7,238 nt of DNA from Gemmatimonadota bacterium (GCA_019348475.1 JAHWJJ010000234.1:1-7238), one strand, 5' to 3'. Counted from the stretch's first letter, positions 1 through 7,013 are shown. Notes: generated by a model from the letters alone, not told the origin. Program-made: numbers and translations.

Positions 1-3
1 CGC

Positions 4-2523
4 CTACAACGCCTGGCACGCCGTCTGGGTGGATGCCCGATCCGCCGGGCCCGAGGCGTTCTGCGTCCCGCGCGTCACCGAGATCGTGTAGCCGCCGCCG
101 GGAGTGCCCGGCGTACGGATGGTGATGGTGCCGTTCTGGTCCGTGCGGTACCACGGCCGCCCGTACTGCGTGAAGAGCTCCTTGGTCTGGGTGTGCACGT
201 GGCCGTACGAGTTGTCGGCAAGGAGCGAGAAGGTCACCCAGTCGGGCGTGAGCATCTCCACGTAGCGGCTGCGCACGCCGTTGCAGCTACCGTGGTGGTC
301 CGCCTTCAGCACGTCGACGTCCATCCCCGGAAACACGTCGTAGTTGGCCCCCGTGTCGAACCAGTCGATGGCCTCGTGCTCGGCGTCGCCCGCGAACCAC
401 ATGCTGAACGAGGCGCTGTCGGGGCCCACCAGCTTTACGGGCGTGGACCGGTTGTTGGGCGTGCTGCCGGCGGGGTTGGGGCGCATCACGTGCAGCTTTG
501 CCCCGCCGTTCATGGTGATGGTGCACAGCACGGCCCCGTTGGCGCACGGGTCGTCCGTGTCACGGTACACCAGCTCGCCGCGCGCCGCCCGGGCGCTCAC
601 GCTGTCGCGCAGCTGCGCCAGCGCGGCGTTGCTGTACGCGTTCTTGTTTTCGAAGAAGTAGCGGACGGTGATGTTGCGGCTGGCGCGGAACAGCTCGCGC
701 AGCCCGGAGTGGTGGTCGTAGTGCTCGTGCGACAGGATCACCACGTCGATGGTGGTGTTGTTGAGCCCCAGCGAGTCCAGCAGCACCCCGAAGCGCACCG
801 AGTCGGGCCCCCCGTCGATGATCACCTTGCTGGTTCCGTTGGTGATCAGGTTGGCGTCGCCCTGGCCGATGTCCAGCACGCGCACCACCAGCTCCGACGC
901 CCCGCCGCCCGTCGGCTCCACCACGACCGTCACCGCCGCCTCGCCAAAGACGCCGTTGGACGCCGTCGCGCGGACCGCCGCCGTCCCCGCGGCCACGCCC
1001 GTGGCGCGCCCGTCCGCACCCATCGTGGCCACGGCCGCGTCGGAGCTGGACCAGGTGTAGGTGGTGGAGGTGGTACGGCCGGCGGAGTCCACGGCCGAGG
1101 CGGCGAAGAGGTAGGTGCCGCCCACGGTGACCGTAGCCGACGAGGGGGTGACCGTCACGGTGGCCGGCGGGCCGGGCGGGACGGGCGAGACGTATCCGTC
1201 GTTGCGGCCCCCCGGCGTCCCCTTGTCGCCCGAGCCGTACAGCGACGTCTGGGTGGTCCAGTTGGACCCGCCCATGTCGGTGTTGGCCGCGGCCGGGTCG
1301 GCCACGCCGCGGCTGGCGCCCGTGGGCACGCTGCTCCAGGCCACCGAGTCCACCGTGGCGCCGGAGGGCGCGCGCAGCGCCACCCAGTCCGCGCTGTTGG
1401 CCAGCGTCACCGCCGTGCCGTACGCGTAGTGCGCCAGCACGCCGCCGTTCTGCCCGCTGTTGCCGTTGCGCGCCAGCACCACGTAGCCGTCCGCGGGGAC
1501 GATCACGGACGAGGCGATGGTGTGCCCCGCGTCGTTGTTGCTGGCGATCACGTAGCCCTTCAGGTCGGCCGAGGCGTTCCCCCAGTTGTGCACCTCCACC
1601 CACTCGCCCGCGTCGTCCGTGACCGCGCTGGGGTTGGGCATCAGCTCGTTGATGAGGAGCTTTGCCACGGCCGCCGTCGAGACGGTGAGCGCGGCCTCGG
1701 CAAAGACGCCGTTGGACGCGGTCGCGCGGATCTGCGCGGTGCCGTTCGCCACGCCCGTCGCCACGCCGGACGCGCTCACCGTCGCCACCGCCGCGTCGGA
1801 GGTGGTCCAGGTGAACGTGGTGGTGACGGGGTCGCCCCACGCGTCCAGCGCCGTCGCCGTGAACGCCTGCGTCCCGCCGACCGCGATGGTCGCGGCCCCA
1901 GGTGTGACGGTCACCGTCGCGGGCTGCTGCACGGGCGCCACGTAGCCGTCGTTCTGGGCTCCGGGCGTGCCCTTGTCGCTGGTGTTGTACGCCGTGGTGG
2001 CCGTCTGCCAGTTGGCGCCGCCCACGGCCAGGTTGTCGGCGGAGGGGTCCTTCACCCCGCGCGACGCGCCCGCGGTGGTCCCGGTCCAGGCCACGGAGTC
2101 CACCGTGGCGCCCGCGGCGTCCTTCAGGCTGATCCAGTCGCCGCCGTTGGCCAGGGTAAGCGCGGTCCCGTACGCGTACTGCACCGTCACCCCACCGTTC
2201 TTGCTCTTGTTGCCGTTGCGCGCCAGCACCACGAACCCGCCCGCGGGGACGGTCAGCGTGGTGGCGATGGTGTGCGCGGCATCGTTCCCTGAGGCGAGCT
2301 TCCATCCTTTCAGGTCGATGGACGAGCTGCCCCAGTTGTGGATCTCCATCCACTCCCCGTTGTCGTCCGTCACCTTGGTGGGATCGGCCATCACCTCGTT
2401 GATCACGATCTTGGGGCCGGGGGAGACGCTGAGCGAGGGGCCGGCGGGCCCCGTGCCGGCGTCCGTGCAGGCCGCCAGCAGGGCCAGCCCTGCGGCTACG
2501 AGTGTGCTGCGATGCTGCTTCAT
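4..2523 (-). CDS. Lipoprotein with two lamin-tail/Big_2 units and a ComEC-like metallo-beta-lactamase domain
   Basis: This 839-residue protein is probably anchored outside the cytoplasmic membrane and probably hydrolyses a phosphoester or similar bond; the substrate is unknown. Residues 1-19 form a lipoprotein signal peptide with lipobox L16-A-A-C19, which decides the start at 2523; the frame stays open to 2808 but without coding character. Domains in order: lamin-tail 38-150, Ig-like Big_2 201-281, lamin-tail 288-397, Big_2 453-533, and a metallo-beta-lactamase fold about 543-805. The last shows the ComEC/Rec2 motifs: DIGQGDA (551-557), the metal-binding HxHxDH as H599-E-H601-Y-D603-H604, GD (712-713), ADHHGS (741-746) and YGHVH (773-777). 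All expected metal ligands appear present, so it is probably active. It lacks the membrane channel and OB domains of true ComEC, so it is not the DNA-uptake protein. Lamin-tail domains are known in bacteria fused to secreted hydrolases. I see no clear ribosome binding site. The TAG stop is at 4-6, so the gene is complete. Confidence 0.9.
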   Translation of the reverse strand: MKQHRSTLVAAGLALLAACTDAGTGPAGPSLSVSPGPKIVINEVMADPTKVTDDNGEWMEIHNWGSSSIDLKGWKLASGNDAAHTIATTLTVPAGGFVVLARNGNKSKNGGVTVQYAYGTALTLANGGDWISLKDAAGATVDSVAWTGTTAGASRGVKDPSADNLAVGGANWQTATTAYNTSDKGTPGAQNDGYVAPVQQPATVTVTPGAATIAVGGTQAFTATALDAWGDPVTTTFTWTTSDAAVATVSASGVATGVANGTAQIRATASNGVFAEAALTVSTAAVAKLLINELMPNPSAVTDDAGEWVEVHNWGNASADLKGYVIASNNDAGHTIASSVIVPADGYVVLARNGNSGQNGGVLAHYAYGTAVTLANSADWVALRAPSGATVDSVAWSSVPTGASRGVADPAAANTDMGGSNWTTQTSLYGSGDKGTPGGRNDGYVSPVPPGPPATVTVTPSSATVTVGGTYLFAASAVDSAGRTTSTTYTWSSSDAAVATMGADGRATGVAAGTAAVRATASNGVFGEAAVTVVVEPTGGGASELVVRVLDIGQGDANLITNGTSKVIIDGGPDSVRFGVLLDSLGLNNTTIDVVILSHEHYDHHSGLRELFRASRNITVRYFFENKNAYSNAALAQLRDSVSARAARGELVYRDTDDPCANGAVLCTITMNGGAKLHVMRPNPAGSTPNNRSTPVKLVGPDSASFSMWFAGDAEHEAIDWFDTGANYDVFPGMDVDVLKADHHGSCNGVRSRYVEMLTPDWVTFSLLADNSYGHVHTQTKELFTQYGRPWYRTDQNGTITIRTPGTPGGGYTISVTRGTQNASGPADRASTQTACQAL
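925..2412 (-). repeat. Tandem intragenic duplication of a lamin-tail + Big_2 module (about 750 bp per unit)
   Basis: Residues 38-281 (bases 1681-2412) and 288-533 (bases 925-1662) of the lipoprotein align end to end with only a two-residue drift in register. Shared protein landmarks include INE(V/L)M, VTDD.GEW, VVLARNGN, AYGTA.TLAN, ATVDSVAW, GASRGV.DP, DKGTPG..NDGYV, PATVTVTP and ATASNGVF.EAA. The DNA is also conserved in patches: 26 identical bases occur at 1458-1483 and 2208-2233, exactly 750 bp apart. A second near-identical patch lies at about 945 and 1701, 756 bp apart. Retained nucleotide identity points to a fairly recent duplication or to ongoing gene conversion. Confidence 0.9.
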
Positions 2524-2775
2524 GCTGCCCGGGAGATGCGGGTACGTCGAGAGTGCGCCGTTGCCGGGGGCAGGGGCGCGGGAGGGAACGCACCGTGGCG
2601 TAAAGCGTAACGCGTGCCGCCGCGCGAGCCTCTCGAATCCCCGGAAATGCTTGATGGATGGCGGAGTTGCGCATTGCGGACGCCCCAGGACGGGGCGGCC
2701 GTGCACGGTTCTGGTGCGGTGGCGGGCCTGGTCAGGCGCCAGCCGATGTGCCGGCTCCGCGAACCCGGATAGAAC

Positions 2776-2800
2776 GGCGCGAGGGGTTGACTCTCGCGCC
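2776..2800. repeat. Perfect 8-bp inverted repeat with TTGACT in the loop
   Basis: GGCGCGAG (2776-2783) is the exact reverse complement of CTCGCGCC (2793-2800), separated by nine bases. No run of T follows on either strand, so it is not a standard intrinsic terminator. The loop contains TTGACT (2787-2792), which resembles a -35 box, but no acceptable -10 lies 16-18 bp downstream. It could be an operator or a leftover hairpin; function unknown. Confidence 0.5.
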
Positions 2801-2921
2801 AGATTCACACGCCGGAGTGGCGAACCAGCAGTTTCTCAGTGCGTAGCCGCATGTAGAGCTTGAGCAGTCATACCGCTTCAGGGTAAACTCCAAACGACTC
2901 CACGACGGGGCGTTTGCGGAG

Positions 2922-2941
2922 TATCACAGGTTTATCACAGG
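2922..2941 (+). repeat. 9-bp direct repeat TATCACAGG, 11-bp period
   Basis: TATCACAGG occurs at 2922-2930 and again at 2933-2941 with two bases between the copies, so the repeats fall on the same face of the helix. They sit about 80 bp upstream of the secreted-protein start at 3023. This fits a tandem regulator site but is not proof of one. The 11-bp shift is not a multiple of three, so a repeated peptide does not explain it. Confidence 0.45.
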
Positions 2942-3022
2942 ACGCGCGGCGGAGGACGCGTTCGACGCGAGCTATTACCCGCTGATTGCGAAAACCCGGC
3001 CGACCCCTGAACAGGTGTGGAC

Positions 3023-3889
3023 ATGCGAATTCCTGCTCTGGCTCTGGTGTTTGCGCTCGCGATCCCGCCCAGATCATTCGCGCAGATCCACCATGCGGTG
3101 CCCGCGAACTGCCGCGGATTGCTTACCGCCTCACTATCCAGCGGGCACGCTCACGGCGACCTGAGCCGCTGCGGGATGGCGCTCCCTGCAGAGCTTTCGA
3201 ACGCCATCATACAAGCTGCAACACGGCGCGACACGGCTCGGCTCGTGCCGATCCTTGCCTATAGCTACTCGGTTCGTGATCCGCGCGTTTTCACGGCAGC
3301 TCTTGAACTCGCCACAAACACCCGTGCTCAAGGGGAAGCGCGAGTACTCGGCCTGGCCGTTGCCCTGGCGCAGTACGATCCGCGCGTGTCGTTTCAAGGA
3401 CGGCGTGGCGCAGGTGCGATGCTTTCGGAGCCGTTGAGCGCGAACTGCACGGAAGCGACCTTTCTGGCGGGTGGCGGCCAGCACTGGCACGACGCAGCCC
3501 TCCCTCCGGATGCGCAGGACCGCCTGCGGGCAGTAGCCGAACGGCTGGCCGCCCAGGATGCCGAACGGGCAGTCCGACACTTCGCGAGGTGCATCCTCCG
3601 CATGCTGCCCGACCCTGAAGCTCCCGCCGTGGCTGCGGGTGCGGTTTCCATCAGCGCGAACTGCGAAGAGTTCTCCGTGCGCAACAACACGGGGGAGCGC
3701 CTGGAACTCGCCTACCGGATCGAGCCGCGCGCGCGCGGATCACCAGAGGCTGAATCGGGAACGATCGTCCTGCTCCCCCACGGCCAGGAACTCCTCCTCC
3801 ACACGGCTGCCGGCACCCTGAAGCTGATGCAGGGCGGGCGGACCGTCGCGTCTGCGCCGGTGCCCAGCGGATGCGCGGCTCAACCCTGA
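3023..3889 (+). CDS. Secreted protein of unknown function, helical N-terminal part and beta C-terminal domain
   Basis: I do not recognise a family for this 288-residue protein. Residues 1-20 form a clear Sec signal peptide: a positive start, the hydrophobic stretch ALALVFALAIPP, and a likely cleavage at SFA|QI. It is therefore probably periplasmic or secreted. The mature part has six cysteines (C30, C50, C142, C190, C214, C284), an even number suited to disulfides. Residues about 53-195 look alpha-helical and alanine-rich, somewhat like helical repeats. Residues about 205-280 look like a small beta-sandwich. I chose ATG at 3023 over the in-frame GTG at 3017 because it gives a tighter signal peptide and has AGGTG at 3013-3017 in front. 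By hand count, about two-thirds of the first 97 codons end in G or C, against about nine-tenths in the cyanophycin synthetase, which suggests a different origin or age. It converges on cphA with a 94-bp gap. Confidence 0.8.
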   Translation: MRIPALALVFALAIPPRSFAQIHHAVPANCRGLLTASLSSGHAHGDLSRCGMALPAELSNAIIQAATRRDTARLVPILAYSYSVRDPRVFTAALELATNTRAQGEARVLGLAVALAQYDPRVSFQGRRGAGAMLSEPLSANCTEATFLAGGGQHWHDAALPPDAQDRLRAVAERLAAQDAERAVRHFARCILRMLPDPEAPAVAAGAVSISANCEEFSVRNNTGERLELAYRIEPRARGSPEAESGTIVLLPHGQELLLHTAAGTLKLMQGGRTVASAPVPSGCAAQP

Positions 3890-3983
3890 AGCTGGGTGAG
3901 CCGAGCACGGCGCGCAGGGACCAGCGACTCCGGGTCGCGTCTCCCCGCGAGGGAATTCTTGTTGAGGAGATCTGGAAGAACGA
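3890..3983. other. Convergent intergenic gap, no strong terminator seen
   Basis: These 94 bp separate the two convergent stop codons. The only tidy hairpin is GCGAC (3924-3928) pairing with GTCGC (3934-3938) around a five-base loop. It is not followed by a T-run on either strand. Termination here is either Rho-dependent or uses a weak structure I cannot confirm. Confidence 0.3.
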
Positions 3984-6605
3984 TCAGTCGAGGACGAACG
4001 GCTGCAGCTGGGCGAGCACCGCCGCGGTGTCGTCGGCGACGATCAGCACCAGGTCGCCCTCCTCCATCATCTCCAGCCCGCGCGCGACGGCCTCCGGCTC
4101 GGAGAGCACCGTCTCCCAGCGCTCCGGCGGCAGGCCGCCCTCCTCCAGCCCCTGGCCGATCAGCCGCGCCACCTCGCCCGCGGGGCGCCCCCGCAGGTAT
4201 CTGGGATGCTCCTTGGCAATCACGTAGTCCAGCCCCGACGCCGCGCGCCCCAGCTCGCGCAGGTCCTGGTCGCGGCGGTCGCCGGGCATGGTGACCAGGC
4301 CGATGCACCGCCGCGCCCCCGACCGCAGCGCGAACTCCGCCAGCGCGCGCACGGCGGCGGGGTTGTGGGCGTAGTCCACCACCACGCGCCCGCGCGCCGT
4401 CCGCAGAACGTTCATCCGCCCCGGCGTGGTGATGCCCGAGGGGAGAAAGGTGGCCAGCCCGGCGCGGATCTCCTCCAGCCCCAGTCCCTGCGCGTGCACG
4501 GCCGCCACGGCCGCCATCACGTTCTGCACCTGGAACCGCGCCGCGCCGCCCAGCGTCAGCGGCACCTCCTCCGCCGCCACCACCGGCGTGCGCGCGCCGC
4601 CGCGGCGGACGACGATCGTGTCGCGTCCGCCCTCGTCCTCCACCACCACCGCGGTGCCCCCCGCCGCCAGGTGCTCCGCCACCGGCGCGCTCCGCGCATC
4701 GAACGAGAACAGCACCACCGCGCCCGGCGTCCGCCCGCGCATGGCCAGGACCAGCGGGTCGTCCGCGTTCAGCACGGCGTGCCCGCCTGGCTTGACGGAG
4801 GCGGGGATGAGCGCCTTGACCTCCGCCAGCTGCTCCACCGTGTGGATGCCGCGCATTCCCAGGTGGTCGGGGCTCACGTTCATCACCACGCCCACGTCGC
4901 AGGCGTCGAACCCCAGCCCCGAGCGCAGGATGCCGCCGCGCGCCGTCTCCAGCACCGCCACCTCCACCCGCGGATCGGAAAGGACGATGTCGGCCGCCAG
5001 GGGGCCGGTCAGGTCGCCCTCCATCAGCAGGTGCTCCTGGTGGTAGACGCCGTCCGTGGTGGTGAAGCCCACCCGCCGCCCCGCCTGCCGGAAGAGGTGC
5101 GCGATCAGCCGCGTGGTCGTCGTCTTTCCGTTGGTCCCCGTCACCACGACGACGGGAATGGTGGTTTCGCTCCCCGGCGGATACAGCATGTCGAGCACGG
5201 CGCCGGGAACGTCGCGCGGCGTCCCCTGGTCCGGGTCCGTGTGCATACGGATGCCGGGGGACGCGTTCACCTCGATGATGGCGGCGCCGTTCTCGTCGAA
5301 CGGGACGGAGATGTCGGGCGTCAGCACGTCCAGCCCGGCGACGTCCAGCCCCACGGCCGCCGCGGCGAGCTCGCACAGGCTGGCGTTGCGGGGGTGGATC
5401 TGGTCGGTCCGGTCGATGGAGGTGCCGCCGGTGGAGATATTGGCGGTGGAGCGCAGGTGCACCGCTGCCCCCGCAGCGGGAACGGAGTCCAGCGTGAGCC
5501 CGGCGCGGGCGAGGTGGCGCTCCGTCTGCGCGTCCAGCGGCAGCGGCATCAGCGTGTGCGCGGGGCGCGAGGCGTCCCGCTTGGGGTTGCGGTTCTCCTC
5601 CTCCGCCAGCTGCCGGATGGTGCGCCGCCCATCCCCCACCACGTGCGCCGGCACCCGCTCCGCCACCGCCACCACCCGCCCGTCCACCACCAGCACGCGG
5701 TGGTCGCGCCCGCCCACGTACCGCTCCACGATCACCGCCGGGTGCTCCGCCGCGGCCACGGGCCACGCGCCGCGGACGTCGTCGTCCGTGTGCAGCGGCC
5801 CGCTGATGCCGCGGCCGTCGTTGGCGTCCAGCGGCTTGAGGAGGAGGGGAAAGCCGAGGTCCGCCGCGATCTCCAGCGCCTCGTCCACCGTGTTCGCCAC
5901 GCCGCCGCGCGGCACGGCCAGGCCGATGCGGTCCAGCAGGCGCTTGGTGCGGTCCTTGTGGGAGGTGATGTCGGTGGCGATGACGCTGGTGCGGTCCGTC
6001 ATCGTGGCGTCGATGCGGCGCAGGTTGCGCCCCAGCCCCAGCTGCACCACGTGCTCGCCCGGCGCGCGGCGGACGGGGATGCCGCGCCTCCGCGCCTCCG
6101 CGATCAGCACCGTCGTCGTCGGCCCGGGATGCGCCTTCAGGTAGACGGCGTGCAGCTCCGCCACCACCCGCTCGGTCCGCGGGTCGTCCCCCCGCAGGCA
6201 GGCGCGCACCAGTGCCGCGGCCTCGTGCACCGCCTCCGTCCCCAGCTCCGCCTCGCCGTACGCGATCACCACCACCGGCGGCTCGCCCACGCCCTGCTCC
6301 ACCACGGCGCTGAACGAAACCGGCGAGCCGGCCAGGCGCTGCAGCTCCACCGCCGCGTACCGCACCGCCTCCGGCCACGACGCGCCCTCCGGCAGCGGAG
6401 GCGCGCCGGGGAGCGCAGCGCGCAGCCGCTCCGCGAACCCCGCCGCATCCGCCGGCCGCGTGAGCGAGAGCGCTCCCGGCACCACCTCGCACGCCACGAC
6501 GGGCTCCGGCGACCAGAGGTTGCGGCCGCGCAGCGCGCGCACGCCGCGGACGCGCAGATCGCCGGCGATCCGGGCGAGGGCGGGGGGAGGCGCGGGTTCC
6601 GCCAT
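3984..6605 (-). CDS. cphA: Cyanophycin synthetase (CphA1-type)
   Basis: This 873-residue cytoplasmic enzyme makes cyanophycin, using ATP to add Asp to the polymer backbone and Arg to each Asp side chain. The length matches full CphA1 (roughly 870-900 residues). Residues 1-160 form the N-terminal domain, with LRGRNLWS at 25-32 matching the family's LRGPNxWS. The ATP-grasp domain follows (about 160-480): LGLGRNLRRIDATMTDRTS (189-207), SHKDRTK (215-221), the ATP-contacting LLKPLDANDGRGI (255-267 with K257), and EVNASPGI (445-452). The Mur-ligase-like domain starts near 484, with P-loop GTNGKTTTT (490-498, K494), NVSPDHLG (576-583) and DYAHNP (744-749). All hallmark motifs are intact, so it should be active. 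The start at 6605 gives a normal N-terminus; the frame is open to 6905 but without coding character. No clear Shine-Dalgarno is seen. No cyanophycinase gene is adjacent. The small ORF at 6710-6874 may be co-transcribed. Confidence 0.95.
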   Translation of the reverse strand: MAEPAPPPALARIAGDLRVRGVRALRGRNLWSPEPVVACEVVPGALSLTRPADAAGFAERLRAALPGAPPLPEGASWPEAVRYAAVELQRLAGSPVSFSAVVEQGVGEPPVVVIAYGEAELGTEAVHEAAALVRACLRGDDPRTERVVAELHAVYLKAHPGPTTTVLIAEARRRGIPVRRAPGEHVVQLGLGRNLRRIDATMTDRTSVIATDITSHKDRTKRLLDRIGLAVPRGGVANTVDEALEIAADLGFPLLLKPLDANDGRGISGPLHTDDDVRGAWPVAAAEHPAVIVERYVGGRDHRVLVVDGRVVAVAERVPAHVVGDGRRTIRQLAEEENRNPKRDASRPAHTLMPLPLDAQTERHLARAGLTLDSVPAAGAAVHLRSTANISTGGTSIDRTDQIHPRNASLCELAAAAVGLDVAGLDVLTPDISVPFDENGAAIIEVNASPGIRMHTDPDQGTPRDVPGAVLDMLYPPGSETTIPVVVVTGTNGKTTTTRLIAHLFRQAGRRVGFTTTDGVYHQEHLLMEGDLTGPLAADIVLSDPRVEVAVLETARGGILRSGLGFDACDVGVVMNVSPDHLGMRGIHTVEQLAEVKALIPASVKPGGHAVLNADDPLVLAMRGRTPGAVVLFSFDARSAPVAEHLAAGGTAVVVEDEGGRDTIVVRRGGARTPVVAAEEVPLTLGGAARFQVQNVMAAVAAVHAQGLGLEEIRAGLATFLPSGITTPGRMNVLRTARGRVVVDYAHNPAAVRALAEFALRSGARRCIGLVTMPGDRRDQDLRELGRAASGLDYVIAKEHPRYLRGRPAGEVARLIGQGLEEGGLPPERWETVLSEPEAVARGLEMMEEGDLVLIVADDTAAVLAQLQPFVLD

Positions 6606-6666
6606 GGCGTCTGAGCTCGGGATCAAGGCCGCTGCTCGGTTACGGGCGAATGCGCGGGCCGCGGCC

Positions 6667-6709
6667 CCGGAATGCGGGACCGGGTTCCGGTCGAGGGTAC
6701 GGATTCCGG
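6667..6709 (-). promoter_or_regulatory. Nested hairpin in the cphA leader, directly after the small ORF stop
   Basis: An outer 7-bp stem, CCGGAAT (6667-6673) with ATTCCGG (6703-6709), encloses an inner perfect 6-bp stem, GACCGG (6678-6683) with CCGGTC (6687-6692), around a three-base loop. In minus-strand RNA it begins at the base after the small ORF's TAG (6710-6712) and ends about 60 nt before the cphA start. No U-run follows, so it is not a canonical terminator. It could be an attenuator, an RNA-processing or stability element, or a chance fold in GC-rich DNA. Confidence 0.4.
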
Positions 6710-6874
6710 CTACGGATGCGCGTCCTCGCGGGGCGGTGCGGGGGGCGGGGCGTCGGTCTGCGCGCGGCGGGGGCGCTCGGCGCAGTCGATGCGGCGCGCG
6801 TACCGGCGCTCGGCCTGCGCGCCGCCGGCCTGCTGCGGAGCTGGGCGCTGCTGGGGCGTGTCGTTTCTGTCCAT
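6710..6874 (-). CDS. Probable 54-residue Arg/Pro-rich small protein upstream of cphA
   Basis: The family is unknown. The peptide is MDRNDTPQQRPAPQQ... ending ...REDAHP, with 10 Arg, 10 Pro, 8 acidic residues, one Cys and no hydrophobic segment, so it is soluble and probably disordered. Codon-position GC, counted by hand, is about 85%, 65% and 91% at positions 1, 2 and 3, the pattern expected of genuine genes in a high-GC genome. The same frame stays open up to 7135, but third-position GC falls sharply above 6874 and that part crosses a promoter on the other strand. I therefore start it at the ATG at 6872-6874. No Shine-Dalgarno is visible. It is co-oriented with cphA, 104 bp upstream, and followed immediately by a hairpin. 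It could be a leader peptide, a small regulatory protein, or a chance GC-rich frame. Confidence 0.45.
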   Translation of the reverse strand: MDRNDTPQQRPAPQQAGGAQAERRYARRIDCAERPRRAQTDAPPPAPPREDAHP

Positions 6875-6984
6875 ACGGAACCGCGCCGGCTGGGTGACAG
6901 GACACCGATCATGATCAACTCTGCGCACGGGCCGTGCCGCGCCCGCGGCAGGAGCCGGAACCCGGATCTCCGCTAAGTCCGGGG

Positions 6985-7013
6985 TTGACAATCGCTTATG
7001 ACAGCGATAGATT
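6985..7013 (+). promoter_or_regulatory. Sigma70-type promoter reading toward the tRNA
   Basis: The -35 box is a perfect TTGACA (6985-6990). It is followed by a 17-bp spacer and TAGATT (7008-7013), which matches four of six -10 consensus positions including the key first T, second A and last T. Transcription would start near 7020 and reach the initiator tRNA after about 165 nt. No other plus-strand gene is visible in between. This is the best promoter in the window. Confidence 0.65.

Larger units (their letters stand above)
2524..3022. other. Intergenic region between divergent genes, no complete gene
   Basis: This 499-bp stretch separates the starts of the lipoprotein (minus) and the secreted protein (plus). 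I found no convincing -35/-10 pair for either gene and no strong Shine-Dalgarno; a weak AGGTG at 3013-3017 precedes the plus-strand start. The notable contents are an 8-bp inverted repeat at 2776-2800, a 9-bp direct repeat at 2922-2941, and a start-less open frame from 2847 to 3161 that may be a gene remnant. Base composition drops noticeably in the right half. Confidence 0.6.

Noticed and set aside
193..2292. A 699-codon open frame on the plus strand, antisense to the lipoprotein.
   Set aside because: Its translation is dominated by Arg, His, Val and Gly strings with no domain. It mirrors the real gene in GC-rich DNA.
2699..2708. Perfect palindrome CCGTGCACGG.
   Set aside because: A single 10-bp GC-rich palindrome is expected by chance, and nothing around it suggests a role.
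2524..2808. N-terminal extension of the lipoprotein frame by 95 codons.
   Set aside because: The extension would bury a textbook lipoprotein signal peptide and has no coding composition.
3924..3938. Short hairpin between the convergent genes as an intrinsic terminator.
   Set aside because: The stem is only 5 bp and no T-run follows on either strand.
3880..6492. An 870-codon minus-strand frame overlapping cphA.
   Set aside because: It is almost wholly Arg, Gly and Ala in low-complexity runs. The overlapping frame encodes a complete, motif-rich cyanophycin synthetase.
4206..6614. An 802-codon plus-strand frame antisense to cphA.
   Set aside because: It is His/Arg/Val-rich shadow sequence without a recognisable domain or signal.
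6907..6916. Perfect palindrome GATCATGATC.
   Set aside because: It is short, built from common GATC units, and not tied to any promoter or gene start.
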